Positions 33,880-41,932 of a stretch of DNA of 64,000 nt are shown here, in pieces. Origin of the DNA: Fimenecus sp045613065 (GTDB lineage: Bacteria > Bacillota > Clostridia > Oscillospirales > Acutalibacteraceae); assembly GCA_045613065.1 (NCBI GenBank), contig JAZLAH010000005.1, positions 12,181 through 76,180 on the forward strand, read 5' to 3'. Each line of letters begins with the position of its first letter. Position 1 is the stretch's first letter. The notes below the pieces were generated by a model. It had not been told where the DNA came from. It saw only the letters and a list, made by a program, of their open reading frames with translations, and made no database searches. Position numbers and translations under genes: made by a program.

Positions 33880-36301
33880 TGTGAACAAAAACGATTTCAA
33901 GCGTAGCTTTTTAGGCTCACTTCCATTTCCTGCAATAGCATTTGCAGTACTTTTTATCTTTGTTACAATCCCTGTTTTCAGTTATGTTAATGATAATGCT
34001 TTCAAATTAGCAACTGAGCCTTTGGAATATTCAATGTTTTTAGCACCACACGCCATGTTCTACTATTCATTCTGGGCGCTTCCTGTGGGAATGGTTGCTT
34101 GTGGTATGCTGACAGCATTGAAATCATTTTACTTTATGCTTTCAAAAAAGCAGGTTAATGTATTTTTCAGCCTTGGTATAAAGAGAACCACAATAGTTAC
34201 AAATCGTTTTATGTCAGGGGCCATAGCACTTTTCGTTGCAGTATTTGTGCCGATTTTTATGGTTTATGTTACAAATATTGTTAATTTCGGAATGAGCGCA
34301 CATCTTACAAAGCTATTTATCTATTTTGTTTCATTGCTTTTTGTATGTGGACTTGCAGGTTTTGCAATCACATCTGCAATGATGATGGTTTCAGGTAATA
34401 TTTTTGAAGCAGGAGTCGCTTCGTTGGCATTATCTTTTATTCCGTTCTGTGTAGTTAGTACACTTAATACTCTTGCACTGGGATATCTTAAGGGATATGT
34501 GACTACTACAGCGTCTTCTAATGTACTGCTTTTCACACCTTGGACAATGGTTATCAATATGAATGAAGAATACAGCGGTATGGAGATGGGAGAGAATTAT
34601 ATCGCTTATACTGATATGGTTGACCCACAGTCTATACTACAACTGCTTGAAAGAAATAAATTTAATGAAAATTTCAAGGTGCCTGCAGAATTGAATGTTG
34701 ACTGGGGATTTGTATTTCCACTTGTAATGTGGCTTGTGATTTCGCTTGTGTTAGTAGGAGTGACATACTATCTTTTCAACAAACGACAGGCAGAACACGC
34801 AAATTCTCTCGGTAAATTTCCTGTTTCAAGAGCAGTTATAGGAACATTTTTGTTTTCAGCAATCTCTTGGGTTTTCTCACAGTGGTTTGGTGGAAATTAT
34901 GAATTCTTTCCTGTCTTTGTTGTGACTGTTGTGGTTGGCTTGTCTGCATATTTCCTTGTTCAGCTTATTCTTACAAGAAAACCAAAGATAGCACTTAAAT
35001 CAATGAAATGGTGTGGTGTCCTTGTTGGTGCATTGGCAGTTTGTTGTATATTAATCAACACAGCTTTAATTGGCACATATAACAGAACCCCTGACAAGGC
35101 AGATGTTAAGAGTGTGACAATAGAAACTACAGCACTCCGTAGTTATCCTCATTATATTTACCCTTGGGAACCTTGGGGGAATTATATTGAAAGTTCAACT
35201 GACGAGAGTATAGACGTTATCCTTGAAGTGTTCGAGCTTCTTAAAAATGAAAAGGGTAAGGTTATTGACAATTCTTTAGCATCAATTACACTTGGTATAA
35301 GAGATAATGATGGTAAGATAAAATTCCGTGATTTCCATATTTATTCTGAGGAAACATATCTCAAATATATTCAGCTTGTTTATGGTTCAGATTATTTCGA
35401 TGCAATTCTTGAAAATTACTTGCTTGAAGAACTTCCAGAAAACACGTATTATGATTCATCAGGTTATCTTAAAGGCTATAACTGGGCATTCACAGACAAC
35501 GATATGATTGTTGGTGCTGAAGAAGAACTGGAATTTATCAGTGATGTTGACGGACTCTGTGAAGCTCTTTATAAAGACCTTTCAAAAATGAGTGTTGAGG
35601 AGCTTTTCACAAATAACAATAAACCGATTGGTGTACTTGCAAGATGTTATACTGATTCCGGTTTGTCCGGACATGAACCGGCATACGCTGATTATAAGAA
35701 TGGAACATCAGGAATGGAAATCGAATATCCGGACGAATATGTAGAAGTAATTGAAGACAAAGAAATATATGAGCCTATATTTAACCATACTCTTCTTGTG
35801 GATGCGATTCCTGTATATGCTGAAATGGTGAATACAATTGAATTCCTCAATGAAAACGGATATGAAATCAAGGAAGAACCATTAAAGATTAAAGAAGTGC
35901 TTTATACAGACAGTGCATTACCACTCTTTGACGCAACAAAGCTGTTTGCAGAGGCAAATAAGCATAACTATAATGGCTGGAGTGACTGGGATTTCTTCTT
36001 TGATGAAGAAGAGACAATGTATTTTGACCAATCATCTTATTCAAAGTACAGTAATGACACAGCAAGCTATTTCGTAGATGATTTAATGGCTGACTATGAC
36101 TTGTTGAAGAAAATTTATGAAGATGCAGGTCACGAGCTTATATCTGTAACTGATACAGAAAAGGCACAGGAGATTTATGATAACACAGTTCCTCAATATC
36201 TTGTTGCTAACAATAAAGGCAGATATGTGTATGTGATTTATGAAGAAGGACCAATGGTCTGTTACTATCTTCCTGAAGCGAATATTAGTGTGGTGAAATA
36301 A
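33854..36301 (+). CDS. ABC transporter permease with large extracytoplasmic region
   Basis: An 815 aa membrane protein. About six to seven hydrophobic segments occupy residues 20-250, four more lie at about 290-420, and the remaining roughly 390 residues form a large soluble, acidic part, presumably outside the cell. The start at 33854 has a GGAGGATAAG site. It pairs with the upstream ATPase. The large external domain resembles bacitracin/lantibiotic-type sensing or export permeases in layout only. Substrate is unknown. Confidence 0.8.
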   Translation: MTSQKSLNNVNKNDFKRSFLGSLPFPAIAFAVLFIFVTIPVFSYVNDNAFKLATEPLEYSMFLAPHAMFYYSFWALPVGMVACGMLTALKSFYFMLSKKQVNVFFSLGIKRTTIVTNRFMSGAIALFVAVFVPIFMVYVTNIVNFGMSAHLTKLFIYFVSLLFVCGLAGFAITSAMMMVSGNIFEAGVASLALSFIPFCVVSTLNTLALGYLKGYVTTTASSNVLLFTPWTMVINMNEEYSGMEMGENYIAYTDMVDPQSILQLLERNKFNENFKVPAELNVDWGFVFPLVMWLVISLVLVGVTYYLFNKRQAEHANSLGKFPVSRAVIGTFLFSAISWVFSQWFGGNYEFFPVFVVTVVVGLSAYFLVQLILTRKPKIALKSMKWCGVLVGALAVCCILINTALIGTYNRTPDKADVKSVTIETTALRSYPHYIYPWEPWGNYIESSTDESIDVILEVFELLKNEKGKVIDNSLASITLGIRDNDGKIKFRDFHIYSEETYLKYIQLVYGSDYFDAILENYLLEELPENTYYDSSGYLKGYNWAFTDNDMIVGAEEELEFISDVDGLCEALYKDLSKMSVEELFTNNNKPIGVLARCYTDSGLSGHEPAYADYKNGTSGMEIEYPDEYVEVIEDKEIYEPIFNHTLLVDAIPVYAEMVNTIEFLNENGYEIKEEPLKIKEVLYTDSALPLFDATKLFAEANKHNYNGWSDWDFFFDEEETMYFDQSSYSKYSNDTASYFVDDLMADYDLLKKIYEDAGHELISVTDTEKAQEIYDNTVPQYLVANNKGRYVYVIYEEGPMVCYYLPEANISVVK

Positions 36302-36302
36302 A

Positions 36303-36746
36303 ATGAAAAAGTTATTGAAACCAATAATAATTGTATTTGTAGTATGTATACTTTTGTATGCATTTGTGTACATGACCCCCATAGGCTTATTTTCAATGGA
36401 AATGTTTAATATTACTGCACAAGTTGGGACAGAACAGGGCGCAGGAATTGAGTATGCAAGAAGTCTTAATATAGATTTCACCAAAGAAGATTTATATCAT
36501 ATAAAAGAGGCAGTATATTGTGGCGATAATGACGATTGCACAGAAAATTGTGCAGTGGGTTACTTTTATATTGATAGTAGTTACACCATAAAAGATGCTA
36601 TGAAGGAATTAGGACTTGGAGAATTTGCAGGACTACGATATTTCAAACCGAAATATGATAACTCTGGTGCAGAGTATGTTCTTGTAGGTTCGCAAGAATT
36701 TGCAGATGGTGTAATTGTCGAGTATAAAATAACAGGCGTATGTTAA
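36303..36746 (+). CDS. Small membrane-anchored protein of the ABC operon
   Basis: A 147 aa protein with one N-terminal membrane helix (about 7-25) and an extracytoplasmic part with five Cys, two of them close together (C-T-E-N-C). It starts 1 bp after the permease stop, so it belongs to the operon. No family was recognised. It may assist the transporter outside the membrane. Confidence 0.65.
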   Translation: MKKLLKPIIIVFVVCILLYAFVYMTPIGLFSMEMFNITAQVGTEQGAGIEYARSLNIDFTKEDLYHIKEAVYCGDNDDCTENCAVGYFYIDSSYTIKDAMKELGLGEFAGLRYFKPKYDNSGAEYVLVGSQEFADGVIVEYKITGVC

Positions 36747-36750
36747 AACA

Positions 36751-36785
36751 AAGGCGAGGATGTAAAAATCCTCGCCTTTTGTTAT
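36751..36785 (+). terminator. Terminator of the GntR-ABC operon
   Basis: An 11 bp stem (36751-36761 with 36768-36778) followed by TTTT. Its core is identical to the hairpin at 32476-32497. Confidence 0.8.
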
Positions 36786-36820
36786 GTGGGTAGTTAAATT
36801 ATAATTTATAAAATAACAAA

Positions 36821-36843
36821 GGCGGAGTAAAAACTACTCCGCC
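36821..36843 (-). terminator. Terminator of the aspS-gatA-gatB operon
   Basis: A 9 bp GC-rich stem (36821-36829 with 36835-36843) with a modest U-rich stretch on the minus strand, 20 bp after the gatB stop. Confidence 0.7.
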
Positions 36844-36863
36844 ATAATTTATATGATTTTATT

Positions 36864-38285
36864 TTATGCCTTGAGTTTCTTTTCAAGGAGTTCCTTGATT
36901 ACTGCAGGGTCACCTGCACCACGAAGTTCCTTCATACAAGCACCAAAGAGTGCCATAAGAGCTTTTTCTTTACCACTCTTGAAGTCAGCAACTGCCTTTT
37001 CATTCTGTGCAATAACAGTATCAATAACGCTTTCGATAGCAGATGAATCAAACTTCTTATCGAGTCCCTGTGCTTTAACAAATTCTTCAGGGTCAGCGTT
37101 GTCTTCAACAACTGCAATAAGAACCTTCTTACCTGCATTTCTGTTAATCTTACCACTATCAACCATCTTGATGATTGTAGCAAGAGTTTCTGCAGTCATT
37201 GTAAGGTCATTGAGAGTCTTGCCATCCTTACGAAGAACACCTGCACAGTCAGTAAGAATCCAAGTTGCAGTATCCTTTGGATTACATCCCATAGCCACGA
37301 TATCGTCAAGCATTTTTGCGATTTTGTGGTTAGAAATGAGCATATCAATTTCTTTTTCAGAAATGCCATATTCACGATACTGTTCAGCCTTTTCATCAAC
37401 TGCAACAGGCTTATTAGCCTTGATTTCTTCGAGCCAAGCATCGTCAATGATAATAGGCATAAGGTTTGCATCAGGGAAATAACGATAATCTGCTTCAGTT
37501 TCCTTATTTCTCATTGCAAATGTCTTACCACTTACATCATCAAAACGTCTTGTTTCCTGAACAAGCTCTTCAATTTCATATTCAAGAGCATCCATATGAC
37601 GCTGTGATTCATACTTGATTGCTCGTTCAATAGCTTCGAATGAAGCCATATTCTTGATTTCAGTACGAACACCGAATTCTGTGCTACCAACAGGACGAAC
37701 TGAAATGTTAACGTCGCAACGCATTGCACCTTCTTCACATTCTGAAATGCCACTTGAACGGAACATTGACTTAAGCTTGTTAAGGTATGTTACAACTTCT
37801 TCAGCACTACGGAAGTCAGGCTGTGTAACGATTTCGATAAGTGGAACACTTGTACGGTTAAAGTCAACGAATGATGAATTACCGCTGTGAACAAGCTTAC
37901 CTGCGTCTTCTTCCATATGAATCTGCTTGATTCGGATATCTCTTGTGCCTTCACTTGTCTTAAGTGTTACGCAGCCATCAGTACAGATTGGATGATTAAT
38001 CTGTGTAATCTGGTATGCACAAGGAAGGTCAGGATAATAGTAGTTTTTCTTATCAAATGTTGTGTAACGATTGATGTTACAGTTGAGCATAAGACCTGCA
38101 GTAACTGCAAGTTCAACAACTCTCTTGTTCATAACTGGCAACATACCAGGCATACCTGAACAAGCAGGACAAACGCAATCGTTAGGTTCATTTGCAGCAG
38201 AATGACCACCGCATGAACAGAAAATCTTTGATTCAGTGCTTAACTCAACGTGAGTTTCAAGGCCCATGACAAGTTCGTATTTCAT
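36864..38285 (-). CDS. gatB: Asp-tRNA(Asn)/Glu-tRNA(Gln) amidotransferase subunit B
   Basis: A 473 aa GatB. It activates the misacylated Asp or Glu on tRNA by phosphorylation and transfers ammonia to it. The chosen start at 38285 gives M-K-Y-E-L-V-M-G-L-E-T-H-V-E-L, the conserved N-terminus with the metal-binding Glu and His. The zinc knuckle (F-C-S-C, then C-V-C-P-A-C) and P-G-M-L-P-V follow, then D-F-N-R-(T/S)-x-V-P-L-I-E, R-C-D-V-N-I-S-V and D-Y-R-Y-F-P-D. The C-terminal helical and tRNA-binding tail domains are present, so it looks complete. It starts 1 bp after the gatA stop, and its AGGAGGA site lies inside the gatA end. Confidence 0.95.
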   Translation of the reverse strand: MKYELVMGLETHVELSTESKIFCSCGGHSAANEPNDCVCPACSGMPGMLPVMNKRVVELAVTAGLMLNCNINRYTTFDKKNYYYPDLPCAYQITQINHPICTDGCVTLKTSEGTRDIRIKQIHMEEDAGKLVHSGNSSFVDFNRTSVPLIEIVTQPDFRSAEEVVTYLNKLKSMFRSSGISECEEGAMRCDVNISVRPVGSTEFGVRTEIKNMASFEAIERAIKYESQRHMDALEYEIEELVQETRRFDDVSGKTFAMRNKETEADYRYFPDANLMPIIIDDAWLEEIKANKPVAVDEKAEQYREYGISEKEIDMLISNHKIAKMLDDIVAMGCNPKDTATWILTDCAGVLRKDGKTLNDLTMTAETLATIIKMVDSGKINRNAGKKVLIAVVEDNADPEEFVKAQGLDKKFDSSAIESVIDTVIAQNEKAVADFKSGKEKALMALFGACMKELRGAGDPAVIKELLEKKLKA

Positions 38286-38286
38286 A

Positions 38287-39468
38287 TTATTTGTCCTCCT
38301 TTTCAACGCTGTGAGCAAGACTTAAAAGTGTGCTTTCACAGAAGTGGTTACCGATAAGCTGAACACCATTTGTAACCATAGCAGGAACACCAACAAGGTT
38401 TGCTACTGCTGTAAAGACACTTTCATCAAATACTTTGCCAAATGCATCTTTAATATCGTATGATTCGTATTCTGATTTACTGCAAACAGGAGTAAGAACA
38501 GCATCAAATTCACTGAATGCTTTCTGGAGTCCCTCTGCAACAACACGACGAACACGAAGTGATTTATCAAAGCAATCTTTATAACGATTCTTTGAAAGAA
38601 CATCAGAACCATAAAGGATAACTGCCTTTGTAAGGAAGTTAAAGCCCTCTGTTCTTGTGTTTACATATAATTCATCAATGTTTTTGTATTCTTTTGCACG
38701 GTAACCGAATTTAACACCGTCATAACGAGAAACGTTGTTACAAGTTTCAGCACACATAAGAATCTGCCATGCTGTGTTTGCAACTTCAGCCATATCACAG
38801 CTGATTTCTACAACCTCAACACCATTTGCACGAAGTGAGTCAGCAAAAGCCATTACCTTTGCTTTTGTTGCATCGTCTGCTTTATCAAGAAGATACTTAT
38901 TAAGAGCAACTTTCTTACCTTTTACATCAGCAATAGAGTAATCGTAAGTGTCATTCTTAAGACTTGTACCGTCTTTGCTGTCGTGACCTGCGATAACACC
39001 CATAATTTCTTGGATTTTCTGGGCATCCTTTGCGTAAACACCAATCTGTTCACCTGATGCAGCACAAGAAATTACGCCGTAACGAGAAACTGTACCATAA
39101 GTTGGTTTTAAGAAATCAACACCAGCTAAAGCTGCTGCTCTTCTTGTTGCACCGTTCATATCAACACCGAGTGCTGCTTCTACTTCACCATTTGCAATGA
39201 GTGTTGCTGCTGAACCCCCAAGTTTTCCGTCCTGTGGTGCATAGTATGAAAATTCACCAACAAGGTCAAGTCCGAATTCACCGACATTAGTTTTTCCTGC
39301 TACTGTGTAACCTTTATCCTCAAGACGTGTAACTGCTTCAGCACTGAAAAGAGGTTTGAAACCATCCATAATGCGTGAACCTGCTGTTGTAACAACATCT
39401 TTAACAAGGATTGTATCGTCAACTGCAATATTGCCTTTTTCACAAATTTGTGTTGCATAATATTTCAT
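38287..39468 (-). CDS. gatA: Shortened, apparently glutaminase-dead GatA
   Basis: A 393 aa amidase-signature protein in the gatA position, about 90 residues shorter than usual GatA. The start is firm: a GAGGTGA site lies 8 bp before ATG 39468 and the aspS stop is 11 bp upstream, so about 55 N-terminal residues are truly absent. The catalytic Lys is kept (K23 in I-L-V-K-D). The loop normally reading G-G-S-S-G-G-S is shortened to G-G-S (84-86), and the nucleophile position of D-T-G-G-S-I-R is Ala (A107 in D-M-N-G-A-T-R). The V-K-R-R-I-x-L-G motif reads T-K-A-V-I-L-Y-G, and the Asp before L-x-T-x-x-N-L-A-G is Ser. The GatB-facing fold (S-R-Y-D-G-V-K-F-G-Y) is kept. It is likely a structural subunit unable to hydrolyse glutamine. 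Confidence 0.85.
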   Translation of the reverse strand: MKYYATQICEKGNIAVDDTILVKDVVTTAGSRIMDGFKPLFSAEAVTRLEDKGYTVAGKTNVGEFGLDLVGEFSYYAPQDGKLGGSAATLIANGEVEAALGVDMNGATRRAAALAGVDFLKPTYGTVSRYGVISCAASGEQIGVYAKDAQKIQEIMGVIAGHDSKDGTSLKNDTYDYSIADVKGKKVALNKYLLDKADDATKAKVMAFADSLRANGVEVVEISCDMAEVANTAWQILMCAETCNNVSRYDGVKFGYRAKEYKNIDELYVNTRTEGFNFLTKAVILYGSDVLSKNRYKDCFDKSLRVRRVVAEGLQKAFSEFDAVLTPVCSKSEYESYDIKDAFGKVFDESVFTAVANLVGVPAMVTNGVQLIGNHFCESTLLSLAHSVEKEDK

Positions 39469-39479
39469 TACTATTCACC

Positions 39480-41558
39480 TCACTTTACAAGTCTTGGTAC
39501 TTGCCAGCTGTCTTCGTTTCTTTCAGGAGCACCTTCGAGAAGGCTGTCTCTTGAGAAGTTCTGTTTACGAATGTCTTCACGAAGTACGTTTTCCATTGGC
39601 ATAACGTGTACCATTTCTTCAACATTTTCTGTATCAATATCTTTGAGTTTTGCTTCATTATTAAGCATTGCAGTAAAAATTGACTGCATTACTGTTTCTT
39701 CATCTTCTGTAAGAGATAACTGATTAAGCTGCTGTGCATTTGAGAAAGTTGAGCGTTTGCCCTGTGCTTTCTTTGAAGCACCACCAACTGCAGCTTGACG
39801 CTGTGCAAGAGCACTGCCATTACCAAGAAGATGAACATCTTCAAGCTGTTGATTTGTAACTTCACTTGGTGCACCAAGTAACAAGTCCTGAGCATTACCG
39901 TTAAGTGGGAATGCAATAACATCAAGAATCTTTTCTTCGTCAGTAAGGAGCATTACCATACGGTCAATACCAGGTGCCATACCTGCGTGAGGAGGAGCAC
40001 CATACTGGAATGCTGTATATAAAGCATTGAAACGCTTTTTGAGTTCTTCCTCATCATAACCTGCAATTTCAAATGCTTTTTTCATAATTTCGTTATCGTG
40101 GTTACGAACAGCACCTGAAGCCAATTCAATACCATTACAAACAAGGTCATACTGATATGCTAAAACTTCAGTAGGGTCCTTTGTAAGGAGTGCTTCCATA
40201 CCACCTTGAGGCATTGAGAATGGGTTGTGAGTGAAGATTGTTTCGCCTGTTTCTTCGTCATTTTCATACATTGGGAAGTCAACAACGAAACAGAATTCGA
40301 ATGCGTCGTCACGGATTAAGTCAAGCTGGTTTTTTCCTGCAAGCCAGTTACGAATCATACCAGCCTTTTTCTCTGTGTTATTTTTCTTTTCGTCGCAGAT
40401 AAAGAAGAGTGTTTCACCCTCTTTTACACCTGTGAGTTCGGTGATTTCAACTTTCTGTGCATCACTTAAGAATTTTGCAATAGGACCTGCAAAAACGCCA
40501 TCTTTAAGTGTGATATAACCAAGACCACCAAGACCAACTTCGTTTGATGTTGCAAATTTAAGTGAGTCTTCAAAGAATTTCTTTGACTTACCTGTACAAT
40601 CAGCAACGATACCACGAACAGGTTTACCTTTGAATGCTGGGAAATCAACACCTGCAAAGAAGTCTGTCAAATCACAGATGATAAGTGGGTTACGAAGGTC
40701 AGGTTTATCAGAACCATAAACCATCATAGCGTCAGCATAAGTGATTCTACGGAATGGTTTAGGTGTAACTTTTTTATCTGTGAATGCTTTGAATGTGTCA
40801 TAAATCAAATCTTCACAAACATCAAGAACTTCTTCCTGAGTAGCAAAAGCCATTTCAAAGTCAAGCTGATAGAATTCACCAGGTGAACGGTCAGCACGAG
40901 CATCTTCGTCACGGAAACAAGGTGCAACCTGGAAATAACGGTCAAAGCCTGATACCATAAGAAGCTGTTTGAACTGCTGTGGTGCCTGAGGAAGAGCATA
41001 GAACTTACCAGGGTGCTTTCTTGATGGAACAAGGAAGTCACGAGCACCTTCTGGGGAAGATGCAGTAAGGATTGGTGTCTGCATATCAAGGAAGCCTTTT
41101 TCTTCCATCTTGTTACGAAGATGACGGATAATCATTGAACGCTTAACAAGATTATCGTGGTTCTTTGGATTACGAAGGTCAAGGTAACGATATTTAAGAC
41201 GAACTTCGTCCTTGCTCTGTCTTGATGCTCTAACATCAAATGGGAGCATATTTTTACTCTTACCTAAAATCTGTAAACTGCTAGCTACAAGTTCAACATA
41301 ACCTGTTGCAATTTTTTCGTTTACTGTGTCAGGGTCACGTTTTTCAACGATACCACTTACTGAAATAACAGTTTCACGATTTACATTTTTTACTAATTCT
41401 TCGTTGTGAATAACAACCTGAGTAACACCCGCATAGTCACGAATGTCAACGAAGATAACGCCACCGTGGTCACGCACAACATCAACCCAACCTGCAAGCT
41501 GAACAGTCTGTCCTATGTGCTTGTCACAGATGTCGTTACAGTATAGTGTTCTGTACAT
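39480..41558 (-). CDS. aspS: Aspartyl-tRNA synthetase fused to GatC
   Basis: A 692 aa fusion. Residues 1 to about 580 are a bacterial-type AspRS: OB-fold anticodon domain, F-R-D-E-D-A-R-A-D-R motif 2, the GAD insertion, and G-M-A-P-G-I-D-R motif 3. H31 (V-R-D-H-G-G) is the residue seen in non-discriminating AspRS, which also charges tRNA(Asn). After a linker rich in Ala, Gly and Lys (about 580-604), residues 605-692 match GatC: L-T-E-D-E, V-H-V-M-P-M-E-N-V-L-R-E-D and a W-Q-V-P-R-L-V end. GatC tethers GatA and GatB, so the fusion would hold the synthetase on the amidotransferase. The start at 41558 has a GGAGGT site; a longer frame would run into the T-box leader. It is the first gene of the operon. 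Confidence 0.9.
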   Translation of the reverse strand: MYRTLYCNDICDKHIGQTVQLAGWVDVVRDHGGVIFVDIRDYAGVTQVVIHNEELVKNVNRETVISVSGIVEKRDPDTVNEKIATGYVELVASSLQILGKSKNMLPFDVRASRQSKDEVRLKYRYLDLRNPKNHDNLVKRSMIIRHLRNKMEEKGFLDMQTPILTASSPEGARDFLVPSRKHPGKFYALPQAPQQFKQLLMVSGFDRYFQVAPCFRDEDARADRSPGEFYQLDFEMAFATQEEVLDVCEDLIYDTFKAFTDKKVTPKPFRRITYADAMMVYGSDKPDLRNPLIICDLTDFFAGVDFPAFKGKPVRGIVADCTGKSKKFFEDSLKFATSNEVGLGGLGYITLKDGVFAGPIAKFLSDAQKVEITELTGVKEGETLFFICDEKKNNTEKKAGMIRNWLAGKNQLDLIRDDAFEFCFVVDFPMYENDEETGETIFTHNPFSMPQGGMEALLTKDPTEVLAYQYDLVCNGIELASGAVRNHDNEIMKKAFEIAGYDEEELKKRFNALYTAFQYGAPPHAGMAPGIDRMVMLLTDEEKILDVIAFPLNGNAQDLLLGAPSEVTNQQLEDVHLLGNGSALAQRQAAVGGASKKAQGKRSTFSNAQQLNQLSLTEDEETVMQSIFTAMLNNEAKLKDIDTENVEEMVHVMPMENVLREDIRKQNFSRDSLLEGAPERNEDSWQVPRLVK

Positions 41559-41599
41559 AGTTTTTACCTCCAATTTATTTCCCGAAACAAAATAAAAAG

Positions 41600-41813
41600 C
41601 CCCGGGAATACTTAAAATATTCCCGGGACGAGTAATTAAAAAATAAATACCCGCGGTGCCACCCGCATTGACTTGCAAAAAAGCAAATCCTCTTTTAAAT
41701 ATTAAATTAGTATTGCATTTGAAGTGTTCCCAAAGCTTACTACTCATCTCAAACACGCTTTCAGTCGGTGACGCGTTCTCCCTGACAGACTTTCCATAAA
41801 AGCTGAGTCTTCA
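41600..41813 (-). ncRNA. T-box riboswitch leader of aspS-gatC/gatA/gatB
   Basis: The minus strand between the promoter and aspS carries the T-box core G-G-G-T-G-G-C-A-C-C-G-C-G (about 41653-41666), preceded by a stem III-like hairpin and a long stem I region. A terminator hairpin follows (41601-41610 with 41618-41627) with a U-rich tail. The likely specifier region reads GGGAACAC (around 41724-41731), containing AAC (Asn) and overlapping GAA (Glu). Uncharged tRNA should favour read-through. That both codons are used is inferred by analogy with the two-codon T-box described for a Clostridium acetobutylicum aspS/gatCAB operon (recalled from memory). Confidence 0.88.
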
Positions 41814-41819
41814 ATAGGT

Positions 41820-41847
41820 ATTATAACAAAATTTCAATTTTTGTCAA
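41820..41847 (-). promoter_or_regulatory. Promoter of the T-box operon
   Basis: On the minus strand, perfect TTGACA (41842-41847), 16 bp, perfect TATAAT (41820-41825). Confidence 0.85.
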
Positions 41848-41898
41848 CCAAATTTTCATTATTTATAGTATGCAAAATATATCCTTTTATACACAAAA

Positions 41899-41925
41899 AT
41901 CCCACGAAGAAATCTCCGTGGGATT
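41899..41925 (-). terminator. Terminator of the GH3 gene
   Basis: A stem of eight to nine bp (41899-41906 with 41917-41925) followed on the minus strand by U5. Confidence 0.8.
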
Positions 41926-41932
41926 AGGTATG

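Noticed and set aside
36853..37482. 209-codon plus-strand frame antisense to gatB
   Set aside because: Ser/Ala/Leu-rich product typical of an antisense shadow, and GatB is well supported on the other strand.
38287..39468. gatA as a pseudogene caused by frameshift
   Set aside because: The frame is intact with its own ribosome site and ordered operon spacing; the missing N-terminus is not found in another frame upstream, where the GatC end of aspS lies.
41559..41756. Longer AspRS frame starting at 41756
   Set aside because: The extra 66 codons run through the T-box leader and terminator; the ATG at 41558 has a good ribosome site and gives the normal AspRS N-terminus.
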